Source of the DNA: Acanthamoeba sp. SK_2022b
Lineage: Eukaryota; Discosea; Longamoebia; Acanthamoebidae
DNA: 33,968 nucleotides
Assembly (NCBI GenBank): GCA_027943245.1
Contig: JANDJZ010000649.1
Location: 1 to 33,968, forward strand
Direction of reading: 5' to 3'
Shown: in pieces, positions 16,195 to 23,867 of the stretch
How positions within the stretch are numbered: position 1 is the first letter of the stretch
Layout of the letters: the number at the start of each line of letters is the position of its first letter
Translations under genes and position numbers: made by a program
Notes under the pieces: generated by a model
Told to the model about the DNA's origin: nothing
Database searches by the model: none
Seen by the model: the letters and a program-made list of their open reading frames with translations, nothing else

Positions 16195-17571
16195 ATGCAG
16201 AATGAAAAACAGGCCGTGGCCAGAAACTCGATGATTGCCAGCGGGTTACTGGCTACGGGCAAGTTCGTCGCCGGTATTTTTACCGGCAGTATTGGCCTGA
16301 TATCCGAAGGGATCCACTCTTTTACCGATTTTATCGCCACCAGCATCACCTGGCTGGCGGTGCGCATCAGCGATAAGCCCGCCGATGACGATCATCACTT
16401 CGGCCACGGTAAGGTGGAAAACCTGGCGGCGCTGTTCGAGGTGCTGCTGTTGCTGGGCGCCGCCGGCTGGATCGTTTATGAGGCCGGCAGCAGCCTGCTC
16501 GGGCAACCGCATGAGATCGTCGCCGCGCCGGTGGTGATTGCGGTGCTGCTCATTTCCATCTGCGTCGATTTCTTCCGCGTGCGGGCGCTCAACCGCGTCG
16601 CCAAAGCGACCGACAGCGCGGCGCTGGAAGCGGATGCGCTGCATTTCTTCTCCGATATGCTTTCGTCCGGCGTGGTGCTGCTGGGCATGGTGTTTGTGCT
16701 GCTGGGCTTTGGCCGCGCGGACGCCATCGCCGCGCTGATCGTCGCCGGCTTTATCTTTGCCGCCGCGATCAAACTGGGCAAACGCTCCTTCGACTCGTTG
16801 ATGGATGCCGCGCCGGCCGGGGCTACCGAGGCGATCCGCGCCACGCTGGCAAGTTTTCCGGCGGTGCTGGCCTGCGACAGCGTGCGCATTCGCAACGCCG
16901 GCGCGGTGCTGTTTGTCGAAATCACGGTGGCGGTGTGCCGCACCTTGCCGCTGGAACGCATTGACGCGCTGAAGCGAGAGATCGTCGAGCGGCTGCGGGA
17001 GCTGTACGCCAGCGCGGAATTTACCGTCATCGCGGTGCCGCAAACCCGCAGCGATGAAGACATGGCGACGCGCATTCGGGCGATCGCCGCCAACCACGGC
17101 GCGCAGGTGCAGAATGTGACCTTGCAGCAGCTGCCGACGCGCATGGCGATCGGCATGGATTTAGCGGTGCCGGCCAACGCCAGCGTGGCGCAGGCGCATG
17201 ACATTGCCACGGAGATAGAGGGGATCCTGCGCCAGGCGATCGGTGAAGACACCGAGATAGAGACGCACCTGGAGCCGCAGACGCCACATTGGCTGACCAG
17301 CGAGGATGTCGATGCGACGGAGCTGGCCGATATTCGCCGCATCCTGCAGTCGGCGCTGGAGCAGGGAGAGAGCGTGCAAGACGTACACAACGTCCGCGCG
17401 CGCAAGACCGACGGGGGCATCATCGTCAACTTCCACTGCCGGGTGTCGCCGGCGGTCACCATCGCCGCCGCGCACGATGCGGTCGATCGGGTCGAGCGCC
17501 GGCTGCGCTCGCTTTATCCTGCCATCACGCGCGCGATAGGGCACGTCGAGCCGATCAAGCCTGGCATTTGA
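16195..17571 (+). CDS. Cation diffusion facilitator (CDF) transporter with extended C-terminal domain
   Basis: A 458-aa inner-membrane metal exporter. The membrane part (about residues 10-200) has the CDF metal sites: DDDHHFGHGKVENLAALFE in helix II and LEADALHFFSDMLSSG in helix V, both with the HxxxD-type spacing used by Zn/Fe/Mn transporters. The cytoplasmic part is about 250 residues, roughly twice the FieF/ZitB length, and appears to hold two ferredoxin-like dimerisation modules (about 215-280 and 380-450). ATG at 16195 is preferred; a GTG at 16183 is possible and neither has a strong ribosome site. Next to the Mg2+ locus it may export a competing metal (inference). Its 3' end overlaps the convergent phosphatase gene by 58 bases. 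Confidence 0.9.
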   Translation: MQNEKQAVARNSMIASGLLATGKFVAGIFTGSIGLISEGIHSFTDFIATSITWLAVRISDKPADDDHHFGHGKVENLAALFEVLLLLGAAGWIVYEAGSSLLGQPHEIVAAPVVIAVLLISICVDFFRVRALNRVAKATDSAALEADALHFFSDMLSSGVVLLGMVFVLLGFGRADAIAALIVAGFIFAAAIKLGKRSFDSLMDAAPAGATEAIRATLASFPAVLACDSVRIRNAGAVLFVEITVAVCRTLPLERIDALKREIVERLRELYASAEFTVIAVPQTRSDEDMATRIRAIAANHGAQVQNVTLQQLPTRMAIGMDLAVPANASVAQAHDIATEIEGILRQAIGEDTEIETHLEPQTPHWLTSEDVDATELADIRRILQSALEQGESVQDVHNVRARKTDGGIIVNFHCRVSPAVTIAAAHDAVDRVERRLRSLYPAITRAIGHVEPIKPGI

Positions 17572-18359
17572 ATCAGTTCGACCAACTGCGGATAGAGCGC
17601 CGCGTTGGCCAGCAGCAGCGGGTTGCCGCGCCGCAACCCGTCGTTGTGCATAAAGTCATTCGCCACGCCGCCGGCTTCGCGCGTCAGCACCCAGCCAGGC
17701 AGGCTGTCCCAGGCATTCATGTGCGGTTCGTAATAGCCCAGCAGCCGACCGGCGGCCACCTGGGCGGTCATCAACGCGCCGGAGCCGCTGCGCACAAACA
17801 TCCCTCCCGCCTGCAGCAGGCGACAGAGAAAGCCGCTGAATTCCGCCGCTGAAGCGCGCGGTGAAATCCCGACGCCCATCACGCCATCCGCGACGCTGCG
17901 CCCGGCATGCACGCCGATCGGTTCCCCGTTGAGAAAGGCGCCGTGGCCGCGACAGGCGCGGAACATCTCGCGGTGGTTGGGATCGTAGACCACGCCTATC
18001 GTCGGCTCGCCGTCGATCACCACGCCTATCGCGATACACCAGGTATGCAATCCGTTCAGGAAGCAGGCGGTGCCGTCAATCGGATCGACGACCCAAACGC
18101 AGGCGGCGTTTTCGCCGGTGCTGCCGCTTTCCTCGCCGAGAAACCCGTCCTGAGGAAAGCGGCGGCTGATCATGCGGCGGATCAGCGCTTCGACGCGGCG
18201 ATCGGCCTCGCTGACCACGTCCTGCAGCCCCTGTTTGAAGTCGACAGCCAGAGTTTGCCGCCGTTGATAAAAGCTGAAAGCGAGATCGGCGGCGGCGCGG
18301 GCGATCTCACGCGCAAAGCGGTAGCGCGCCTCGATGTCCCGTGGGGAAAGTGAAGTCAT
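17514..18359 (-). CDS. Inositol monophosphatase-family phosphatase
   Basis: A 281-aa Mg2+-dependent phosphatase of the IMPase/FBPase superfamily. Metal-ligand motifs are intact: GEES (about residue 75), WVVDPIDGT and, near the C-terminus, NAWDSLPGW. Family members act on inositol monophosphate, histidinol phosphate, 3'-phosphoadenosine phosphate or similar; the context does not decide. It is longer at the ends than SuhB (267 aa) and differs from it in wording, so it is a paralogue rather than suhB. The ATG at 18359 has only a weak GAG upstream and lies next to an inverted repeat (18358-18401). The last 58 bases overlap the CDF gene on the opposite strand. Confidence 0.87.
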   Translation of the reverse strand: MTSLSPRDIEARYRFAREIARAAADLAFSFYQRRQTLAVDFKQGLQDVVSEADRRVEALIRRMISRRFPQDGFLGEESGSTGENAACVWVVDPIDGTACFLNGLHTWCIAIGVVIDGEPTIGVVYDPNHREMFRACRGHGAFLNGEPIGVHAGRSVADGVMGVGISPRASAAEFSGFLCRLLQAGGMFVRSGSGALMTAQVAAGRLLGYYEPHMNAWDSLPGWVLTREAGGVANDFMHNDGLRRGNPLLLANAALYPQLVELIQMPGLIGSTCPIARVMAG

Positions 18360-18401
18360 GGCAGGCTCGATAGCAAAGAACGAATCGGGTTACCCTGCCA
18401 T
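18358..18401 (-). repeat. 8-bp inverted repeat at the start of the phosphatase gene
   Basis: ATGGCAGG (18358-18365) and CCTGCCAT (18394-18401) are perfect arms 28 bases apart. In the minus-strand mRNA the stem would abut and partly include the AUG. It could be an operator or a translation-blocking hairpin. Confidence 0.4.
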
Positions 18402-18425
18402 AAAAGGATGAAGGTAATGTGTCGC

Positions 18426-18866
18426 TCAGCGCGGCGGGGATGAAAAACGCAGCTGCATTATGGCATCGGGGGCCGATAGCGGTTCGGTCGTGGCCCCGGC
18501 CGGTATTACCGCGCGCCAAAACGCCAGCCCGCGCGGATTATCCGGGCTGACCGACAGCGACCAGCCGCCGGGGTGCTGCGTGAACAAGGCACGGGCGGCC
18601 CGTTGCCCCAGCCCGGTGCGCCGCCACTCGGGCTTGATGTAGAACTCCGCCATTTCGACGGTGGCGCTGTCCAGGCGCCGGACCAACGCGAAACCGGCCG
18701 TTTGCCGATCGCTCAAAATCAAATAGGGGTAGCGGCCGACCTCGCGCCAGTAGAGCGGCAGATAGGGGTAATCGCCATCGGCGCCCAGCTCGCGAAGGCA
18801 ATCGGACAGCATGACCGCCAGCAGCGGCCGCTGCGCGTGCGTAGCCTGCTCAAGGGAAAATGCCAT
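18426..18866 (-). CDS. GNAT-family N-acetyltransferase
   Basis: A 146-aa acetyltransferase that would move acetyl from acetyl-CoA to an amine. The acetyl-CoA loop is visible as EWRRTGLGQRAARALF (the R/Q-x-x-G-x-G/A pattern), preceded by the strand FALVRRLDSATVEMAEFYIKP. The ATG at 18866 has GGAGT 5 bases upstream; the frame runs further upstream only through the terminator of the ABC-F gene. Substrate unknown. It sits 47 bases after the ABC-F gene on the same strand but beyond a strong terminator, so it relies on read-through or an internal promoter. Confidence 0.82.
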   Translation of the reverse strand: MAFSLEQATHAQRPLLAVMLSDCLRELGADGDYPYLPLYWREVGRYPYLILSDRQTAGFALVRRLDSATVEMAEFYIKPEWRRTGLGQRAARALFTQHPGGWSLSVSPDNPRGLAFWRAVIPAGATTEPLSAPDAIMQLRFSSPPR

Positions 18867-18879
18867 GTCGCACTCCGTC

Positions 18880-18908
18880 AAAAAACAGGCCGCCGGAGGG
18901 CGGCCTGT
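18880..18908 (-). terminator. Intrinsic terminator of the ABC-F gene
   Basis: ACAGGCCGCC (18885-18894) and GGCGGCCTGT (18899-18908) form a 10-bp stem with a 4-base loop; on the minus strand TTTTTT follows. It lies 6 bases past the ABC-F stop and directly before the acetyltransferase ribosome site. Confidence 0.88.
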
Positions 18909-18913
18909 CAAGG

Positions 18914-20644
18914 TTAGCCCAGATTCAACCGGGCGGTGATGTCGGCAATCTCGCGGCGCCAGCGCGCCTGAAGCGCCGGTTTCTGGTGCTTCGGCTTGCG
19001 CGCCAGGTCATCCTCCAGTTTGCTTTCGAGGGCAAACAGGGCGGTCAACAGCGCTTCTTCGCCTTCCAGTCGCTCATCCGGCGTCGGACCGCCTGCGTTG
19101 GCCTTGTCCGCCGTCGGCAGCGCCGGCACTTCGCCCGCCAGGCGCTGATACACCGGCGCCAGATCGTGCCACTCATCCAGTTTTTGCTGGTCGATCAGCC
19201 AAAAGCGGTTGCAGCTCTGTTCGATCAGCATCCGGTCATGGGTGACCAATATGACGGCGCCGGCGAACTGGCGCAGCGTTTCCGCCAGCTCTTCTTTGCC
19301 TGCCATGTCCAGGTGGTTGGTGGGCTCGTCCAGCAGCAGCAGCGAATGGTTGGCCAGCGTCAGGCCGACGAACAGCAGCCGCGAACGCTCGCCGCCGCTC
19401 AGCGAACGGATCTGCTGATGGTGGCGCAGGTAAGGGAAACCGGCGCCGATCAGCGCCATTTTCCGCTGTTCCTCGGTCAGCGGCGCAAACTGCGCCAGCG
19501 CTTCGCTCAACGTGTCTTCATCGCGCAGCTGTTGCAGGCTCTGATCGTAATAGCCGATGCGCACGCGCGGGTGGAAGATCGCCGGGCGTTCCGCGGGGTG
19601 CTGATACGCCTGCCACAGCAAGCGCAGCAGCGACGATTTTCCGCAGCCGTTGCGCCCGACGATGGCGATGCGATCGCCGCTTTTGACGCGCAGATGCCCC
19701 AGGCTGAACAGCACCGGCGCATCCGGCGCCGGGCGCACGGCCCATTGCGGCAGCGCCAGCAGGCGATCGGCGTCCAGCGCCTCTCCCTGTAATCGCAGCC
19801 GCCACGGGCTGCCGGCGGTCAGGGTGGTCTGTTCTTCCTTCAACCGATCGACGCGCTTTTCCATTTGCTTGGCTTTGCGCGCCAGATCTTCGTTGTCATA
19901 GACCTTGCCCCAGGTCGCCAGGCGTTTGGCGCTTTTTTCCACCCGGTCTATCTCTTTTTGCTCGGCCTGGCGCCGATGCTCGTCCGCAGCGTCCTGTTCC
20001 GCCAGTGCGGCGCGCGCAGCGGAGCAGGGCAAACGGAAGAACTGCAGCGTTTTATCGCGCAGGATCCAGGTACAGTTGGTCACCTGATCGAGCAGATAGC
20101 GATCGTGCGATACCAGCACGAAGCTGCCGCTCCAGCTGCGCAAGAACTGCTCCAGCCACAGCAGCGTGGGCAGATCCAGGTGGTTGCTGGGTTCGTCGAG
20201 CAGCAGCAGATCGGGCTGGCGGATCAGCGCGCGCGCCAGCAGCAGGCGGGTGTGCTGGCCGCCGCTGAGGGTGCCGGCGGTCAACGTCCAGCTCGTCGGT
20301 TCAAACCCCAGCTCGGCAAGCAGCGCTTCACAGCGCCAGCGTTCGCTGAGGTGTTGGCCCGCGGGCAATTGCGCCAGTACCGCATCCAGCAGGGTGCTGG
20401 CGTGCAGCTCAGGCGGCAGGTGTTGTTCGATGCGCGCCATCAGGCATTGGTGTGACAATGTCACCGTTCCGCTGTGGATGGGCAGGGCGCCGCTGAGCAG
20501 TTGCAGCAGGGTGCTTTTGCCGCAGCCGTTGTCGCCGATCAAACCGATGCGATCGCCTTTTTTCAGGCTGAAGGAAATCTCGCTCAGCAGGACGCCGAAC
20601 GCGTTGTCGTAACCGACAGATTGTGCAGACAGTAGTGTGCTCAT
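18914..20644 (-). CDS. ABC-F family ATPase (translation factor / possible ribosome-protection protein)
   Basis: A 576-aa soluble protein with two ABC cassettes and no membrane segments. Cassette 1: Walker A GDNGCGKST (37-45), LSGGQHTR, LLLLDEPSNHLD; cassette 2: GRNGCGKSS, LSGGERSR, LLLLDEPTNHLD. Both catalytic Glu residues are present. Between them lies a charged helical linker (about residues 215-280, with KRLATWGKVYDNEDLARKAKQMEKRV), the ribosome P-site-reaching element of ABC-F proteins. The wording does not match my memory of EttA, Uup, YbiT or YheS, so it is a separate subgroup. A 27-codon leader ORF and competing stems precede it, as in regulated antibiotic-resistance ABC-F genes. Its ribosome site is weak (TTGAG) and could be masked. 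A drug or stress role is inferred, not shown. Confidence 0.9.
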   Translation of the reverse strand: MSTLLSAQSVGYDNAFGVLLSEISFSLKKGDRIGLIGDNGCGKSTLLQLLSGALPIHSGTVTLSHQCLMARIEQHLPPELHASTLLDAVLAQLPAGQHLSERWRCEALLAELGFEPTSWTLTAGTLSGGQHTRLLLARALIRQPDLLLLDEPSNHLDLPTLLWLEQFLRSWSGSFVLVSHDRYLLDQVTNCTWILRDKTLQFFRLPCSAARAALAEQDAADEHRRQAEQKEIDRVEKSAKRLATWGKVYDNEDLARKAKQMEKRVDRLKEEQTTLTAGSPWRLRLQGEALDADRLLALPQWAVRPAPDAPVLFSLGHLRVKSGDRIAIVGRNGCGKSSLLRLLWQAYQHPAERPAIFHPRVRIGYYDQSLQQLRDEDTLSEALAQFAPLTEEQRKMALIGAGFPYLRHHQQIRSLSGGERSRLLFVGLTLANHSLLLLDEPTNHLDMAGKEELAETLRQFAGAVILVTHDRMLIEQSCNRFWLIDQQKLDEWHDLAPVYQRLAGEVPALPTADKANAGGPTPDERLEGEEALLTALFALESKLEDDLARKPKHQKPALQARWRREIADITARLNLG

Positions 20645-20756
20645 TGCTTACTCAAGAGTTACAGGCATGACAATGCCTATCGTCAAACATCGCTGACGAC
20701 AACCCGGTAAGCCGGAGGGAAGATCCTGGATTTTAGTAAGCTTCGCTCAAGCTGGG
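20645..20756 (-). promoter_or_regulatory. Attenuator-like RNA between the leader ORF and the ABC-F gene
   Basis: Three mutually competing pairings are visible. Stem B: leader codons 18-20 CGCTCAAGC (20789-20781) with GCTTGAGCG (20752-20744), 9 bp. Hairpin C: AGCTT (20753-20749) with AAGCT (20743-20739), which overlaps B. Stem D: GCTTACT (20741-20735) with AGTAAGC (20652-20646), which lies between the ABC-F Shine-Dalgarno bases and its ATG. Local hairpins GTCGTCA/TGACGAT and AGGCAT/ATGCCT also form. B would free the D arm to block initiation; C would consume it. Confidence 0.6.
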
Positions 20757-20840
20757 TTATCGCAGCACGATACCGGTAATGCTTGAGCGGCGACGATTAC
20801 CAAAGAAGTGTGAGTGAAAAAACAATTCACACGTCAGCAT
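20757..20840 (-). CDS. 27-aa leader peptide of the ABC-F gene
   Basis: A 27-codon frame begins MLTCELFFHSHFF and ends RRRSSITGIVLR. Its ribosome site (AAAGGAGA, 7 bases before the ATG) is much better than that of the ABC-F gene 112 bases downstream. The codons for the Arg-Arg-Arg-Ser-Ser stretch contain one strand of the main regulatory stem, so a ribosome paused there or at the stop codon would melt it. No homologue is recognised. The -10-like TATACT at 20888-20883 would give a 5' leader of about 35 bases. Confidence 0.7.
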   Translation of the reverse strand: MLTCELFFHSHFFGNRRRSSITGIVLR

Positions 20841-20882
20841 AGTAAGTCTCCTTTTATTGGTTGCAGGTTAATCGGTGGCAGG

Positions 20883-20923
20883 AGTATAGAGCGCTTTACG
20901 CTGCGCCGCCAGTGTAAAAGCGC
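20883..20923 (-). promoter_or_regulatory. Promoter region of the leader/ABC-F transcript with a dyad
   Basis: TATACT (20888-20883 on the minus strand) is a good -10. No -35 at normal spacing is convincing. A dyad, GCGCTTTAC (20891-20899) and GTAAAAGCGC (20914-20923), spans the -35 region and could bind a regulator. Confidence 0.4.
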
Positions 20924-21010
20924 CTGAATAATCAGCAGGCTAAGTCCGGTGGGCGCGCGTGGCACACAATGGGAATAATTACTGTATTTCGGCCGACATT
21001 AAGCAGCTAT

Positions 21011-21016
21011 TATAAT
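21011..21016 (+). promoter_or_regulatory. -10 element of the MscS-type channel gene
   Basis: A perfect TATAAT lies 78 bases before the chosen start codon, in the AT-rich gap divergent from the ABC-F leader. The -35 side is weak. Confidence 0.45.
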
Positions 21017-21094
21017 TAGCGTTTATGGTTAAGCGACGGTTCATCCGCCGCCTGTTCGTCTGTCTATCAGATAATGATGCTGAGCACTGAATTT

Positions 21095-23524
21095 ATGTTA
21101 AAGCCTCGCCCGTTCCTGCTGTTGTTGTTATTGCTGTTGGGTTTGCAGCTGACGCCGCTCGCCGCCGTCGCCGCTACCCAGGATGATCCCGCCGCCGAAA
21201 GCGCGCCCGATCCCGCCACGCAGCTGAAAGCCGCGCAAAAGCAGTTGGACAGCATGAAGCAGCTGGTTTCCAAAGCGACCACCGATACCCAGCTCAGCAA
21301 ACTGCGGCTGGCGACTGACGATCTGGTCGCCGGCATGGAAAAACTTGCCACCGATCTGCAGCCCGAGCAGGACAAACTGAAAGCGCAGCTGGACGTCCTG
21401 GGGCCGGCCCCGGCGGCCGGCGCGCTGCCGGAAACCCCGGCGGTGGCCCAGCAGCGCAACGCGCTGAACAACAGCAAAAAGCAGCTGGATGACGCGGTGA
21501 AACGCGCGCAGGCCATCAAGAACAGCGCCTTCGATCTGGGGCAGCAGATTGGCGATCTGCGCCGGGTGGCGTTTAAAACCCAGCTGGCGCTGAATACCGG
21601 CAGCATTTTGGGTATCAAATTCTGGGCGCCGGTGCTGCAGCCGTCAGAGGATGACGTACAGCGGCTGGATCAGTTCAACGCCGAGATGAAAGCGGCCTGG
21701 GACGCCAGTTGGCAGGACGAATGGCGGTACGGCACGCTGGCGTTGCTGGCGCTGGCGGTGATTGTCTGGTCCTGGGGGCGCTATTTCTCCGAGCGTTTCC
21801 TCGCCTGGGTCAGCATCCGTTTTCTGCCGGACGGGCGACTGCGCCGCAGCTTCATGGCGATCGTTACCGTGGCTGTGACGGTGATCACCACCTCCATCGC
21901 GCTGAACCTGCTGTATTACGTCTTTGTCCGCGTGCAGCCGCTGCCGGTGACGCTGGAGGATTTCGCGGAAGGTTTCAACCGTCTGGGGATTTTCTGCGCG
22001 CTGATCGCCGGGCTGGGGCGTGCGGCGTTGTCTCTGAATCGCCCGTCGTGGCGTCTGGCGTCCATGGATAACGACGTGGCCGCCGGGCTGCGTTACTTCT
22101 CGCCGCTGCTGGCCGGCCTGGCGCTGGCGTTCGGCACCGTAGAGCTGATCAACAACGTCGTCAGCGCTTCATTGGCCACCACCATTTTCGGCAACGGCCT
22201 GGTGGCGGGGTTGATCGGCATGGTACTGCTGGCGGCGCCGCTGCGCGGCCAGCGCATTCGTCGCCGTCTGGAACAGCAGGGCGCGCACCTGGAAAAACGC
22301 ACGCTGGTCGGCGGGCTGGTGCACCTCGTCACCCTGGTCTGTTCGATGGTGATCCTGTTTTCCCTGCTTATCGGCTACATCGCCTTCGCCCGCTTCCTGA
22401 CCTACCAGCTGATCTGGGTGGTGCTGGTGTTGATGGCGTTCTACTTTATGGTGCTGTTCGCCACCGATTTGTGCGCCGCGCTGTTTTCGCCGCAAACCGT
22501 CAGCGGCAAGATGCTGAAGAAAACGCTCAGCTTCAAGGATCGCCATCTGGAGCAGATGTCGATCATCACCACCGCATTGGCCAAATGTTCCCTGTTGCTG
22601 TTGATGATCGTCGCGCTGTTCAACGGCTCGTTCGGCAGCACCACGCCGGGCTCGCTGATGGAGAAAATCGTCTCCATCCTGACCGGTGAAGGGTTGCAGC
22701 GTTTCAATATCGTGCCCGGTAACCTGCTCAACGCCGTGATCTGTCTGGCGATCGGCATCTATATTTTGCGCGCGGTGCGGCGCTGGCTGGGGTCTGAACT
22801 GCTGCCGAAAACCATCTCGGACGTCGGCATTCGCGCCTCGCTGGTGACGCTGTTCAGCAATATCGGCTATGTGCTGGTGATTCTGATCACCCTGGCGGCG
22901 CTGGGCATCCAGTGGAGCAACCTGGCGTGGATCGTCAGCGCCCTGTCGGTTGGTATTGGTTTCGGTTTGCAGGAGATCGTGAAGAACTTTATTTCCGGCC
23001 TGATCCTGCTGACCGAACGCCCGGTGAAGGTGGGGGATATGATCGGCATCGGCGGCGTGGAAGGCGACGTGCGGCGCATCAACGTGCGCGCCACCGAAAT
23101 TCAGCTCAGCGACCGTTCCACCATGATCGTACCGAACTCGCAGCTGATCTCGCAGAACGTGCGCAACGCCACCATGGGCAACGCGCAAGGGGTGGTGACC
23201 ATTGCGCTGACGTTCCCGACCTCCATCGATCCGGAGCAGGTGCGCAATATCTTGCTCAGCGCCTATAACGAGTACGAAACCATTCTGGAAACGCCGGCGC
23301 CTTACGTGCGCTTCAGCCAGCTGGGGCCGGACGGCATTATCCTGAGCGTGACCGGCTACGTGCCGAGCCCGCGCATGGTCGGCGCCACCAAGAGCGAACT
23401 GCTGTTCAATATCCTCAAGCTGCTGCGCGCGCAGGAAGTGAGCCTGTCCAGCCCGCAGGAAGTGGTGTTTATGAAGCAGCAGGCGACGCGATATCAGGCC
23501 AACGAAGAGGAGCACTCCTCCTAG
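21095..23524 (+). CDS. Large MscS-family mechanosensitive channel (DUF3772 type)
   Basis: An 809-aa inner-membrane channel. A signal peptide (KPRPFLLLLLLLLG..., cleavage near AAVAA) precedes a periplasmic domain of about 170 residues with coiled-coil heptads (QLKAAQKQLDSMKQLVSKA) of the DUF3772 type. About ten or eleven membrane segments follow, then the MscS core: pore helix AWIVSALSVGIGFGLQEIVK, the beta-domain GDMIGIGGVEGDVRRINVRAT, and the C-terminal alpha/beta part with VPNSQLISQNVRNAT. It would release solutes on hypo-osmotic shock. The start at 21095 gives a classic signal peptide; ATGs at 21074 and 21077 are alternatives and no site has a strong Shine-Dalgarno. Monocistronic. Confidence 0.9.
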   Translation: MLKPRPFLLLLLLLLGLQLTPLAAVAATQDDPAAESAPDPATQLKAAQKQLDSMKQLVSKATTDTQLSKLRLATDDLVAGMEKLATDLQPEQDKLKAQLDVLGPAPAAGALPETPAVAQQRNALNNSKKQLDDAVKRAQAIKNSAFDLGQQIGDLRRVAFKTQLALNTGSILGIKFWAPVLQPSEDDVQRLDQFNAEMKAAWDASWQDEWRYGTLALLALAVIVWSWGRYFSERFLAWVSIRFLPDGRLRRSFMAIVTVAVTVITTSIALNLLYYVFVRVQPLPVTLEDFAEGFNRLGIFCALIAGLGRAALSLNRPSWRLASMDNDVAAGLRYFSPLLAGLALAFGTVELINNVVSASLATTIFGNGLVAGLIGMVLLAAPLRGQRIRRRLEQQGAHLEKRTLVGGLVHLVTLVCSMVILFSLLIGYIAFARFLTYQLIWVVLVLMAFYFMVLFATDLCAALFSPQTVSGKMLKKTLSFKDRHLEQMSIITTALAKCSLLLLMIVALFNGSFGSTTPGSLMEKIVSILTGEGLQRFNIVPGNLLNAVICLAIGIYILRAVRRWLGSELLPKTISDVGIRASLVTLFSNIGYVLVILITLAALGIQWSNLAWIVSALSVGIGFGLQEIVKNFISGLILLTERPVKVGDMIGIGGVEGDVRRINVRATEIQLSDRSTMIVPNSQLISQNVRNATMGNAQGVVTIALTFPTSIDPEQVRNILLSAYNEYETILETPAPYVRFSQLGPDGIILSVTGYVPSPRMVGATKSELLFNILKLLRAQEVSLSSPQEVVFMKQQATRYQANEEEHSS

Positions 23525-23536
23525 TCCCCCTAAGGC

Positions 23537-23562
23537 GGCGGGCCTCTACGCGACGGCCCGCC
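23537..23562. terminator. Hairpin between the channel gene and the mini-lipoprotein gene
   Basis: GGCGGGCC (23537-23544) and GGCCCGCC (23555-23562) form a perfect 8-bp stem between two convergent genes. There is no U-tract, so termination efficiency is uncertain. Confidence 0.5.
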
Positions 23563-23570
23563 GAACGCGG

Positions 23571-23738
23571 CTAGTACATCGACGGCTCCACCGATTGCGA
23601 GCAGTCGCTGTTGGCGCTGGATTTGGTGCAGGTATAAGGCTCATTCGGCGATGCCGACGGCGCATTCGACGGGCCGCCGCCGCCGCCGATACACCCGCTC
23701 AGCATCAGCATCAAAAACACGAGAATTATTTTCTTCAT
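23571..23738 (-). CDS. Mini-lipoprotein of unknown function
   Basis: A 55-aa precursor with a lipoprotein signal: MKKIILVFLMLM followed by the lipobox LSGC with Cys16 as the acylated residue. The mature part is only 40 residues: a glycine run IGGGGG, a Pro/Ser/Asn-rich stretch and two further cysteines (YTCTKS and NSDCSQ) that could form a disulfide. GGAGGA lies 8 bases before the ATG. The long frame upstream of it is antisense to the hydrolase gene and is not part of it. Function unknown; Ile at +2 suggests outer-membrane sorting. Confidence 0.78.
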   Translation of the reverse strand: MKKIILVFLMLMLSGCIGGGGGPSNAPSASPNEPYTCTKSSANSDCSQSVEPSMY

Positions 23739-23867
23739 CTCACCGTCCTCCATTGCGATTCCTCCCTTAAGTATATGTCGGGAAAGCGAACGGCACCGCT
23801 CACCGGGGCGATCTATACTCCTTTGATGCCTTGTTGGCGCACAACGTCGGCGAATGAGGAGGAAAAG

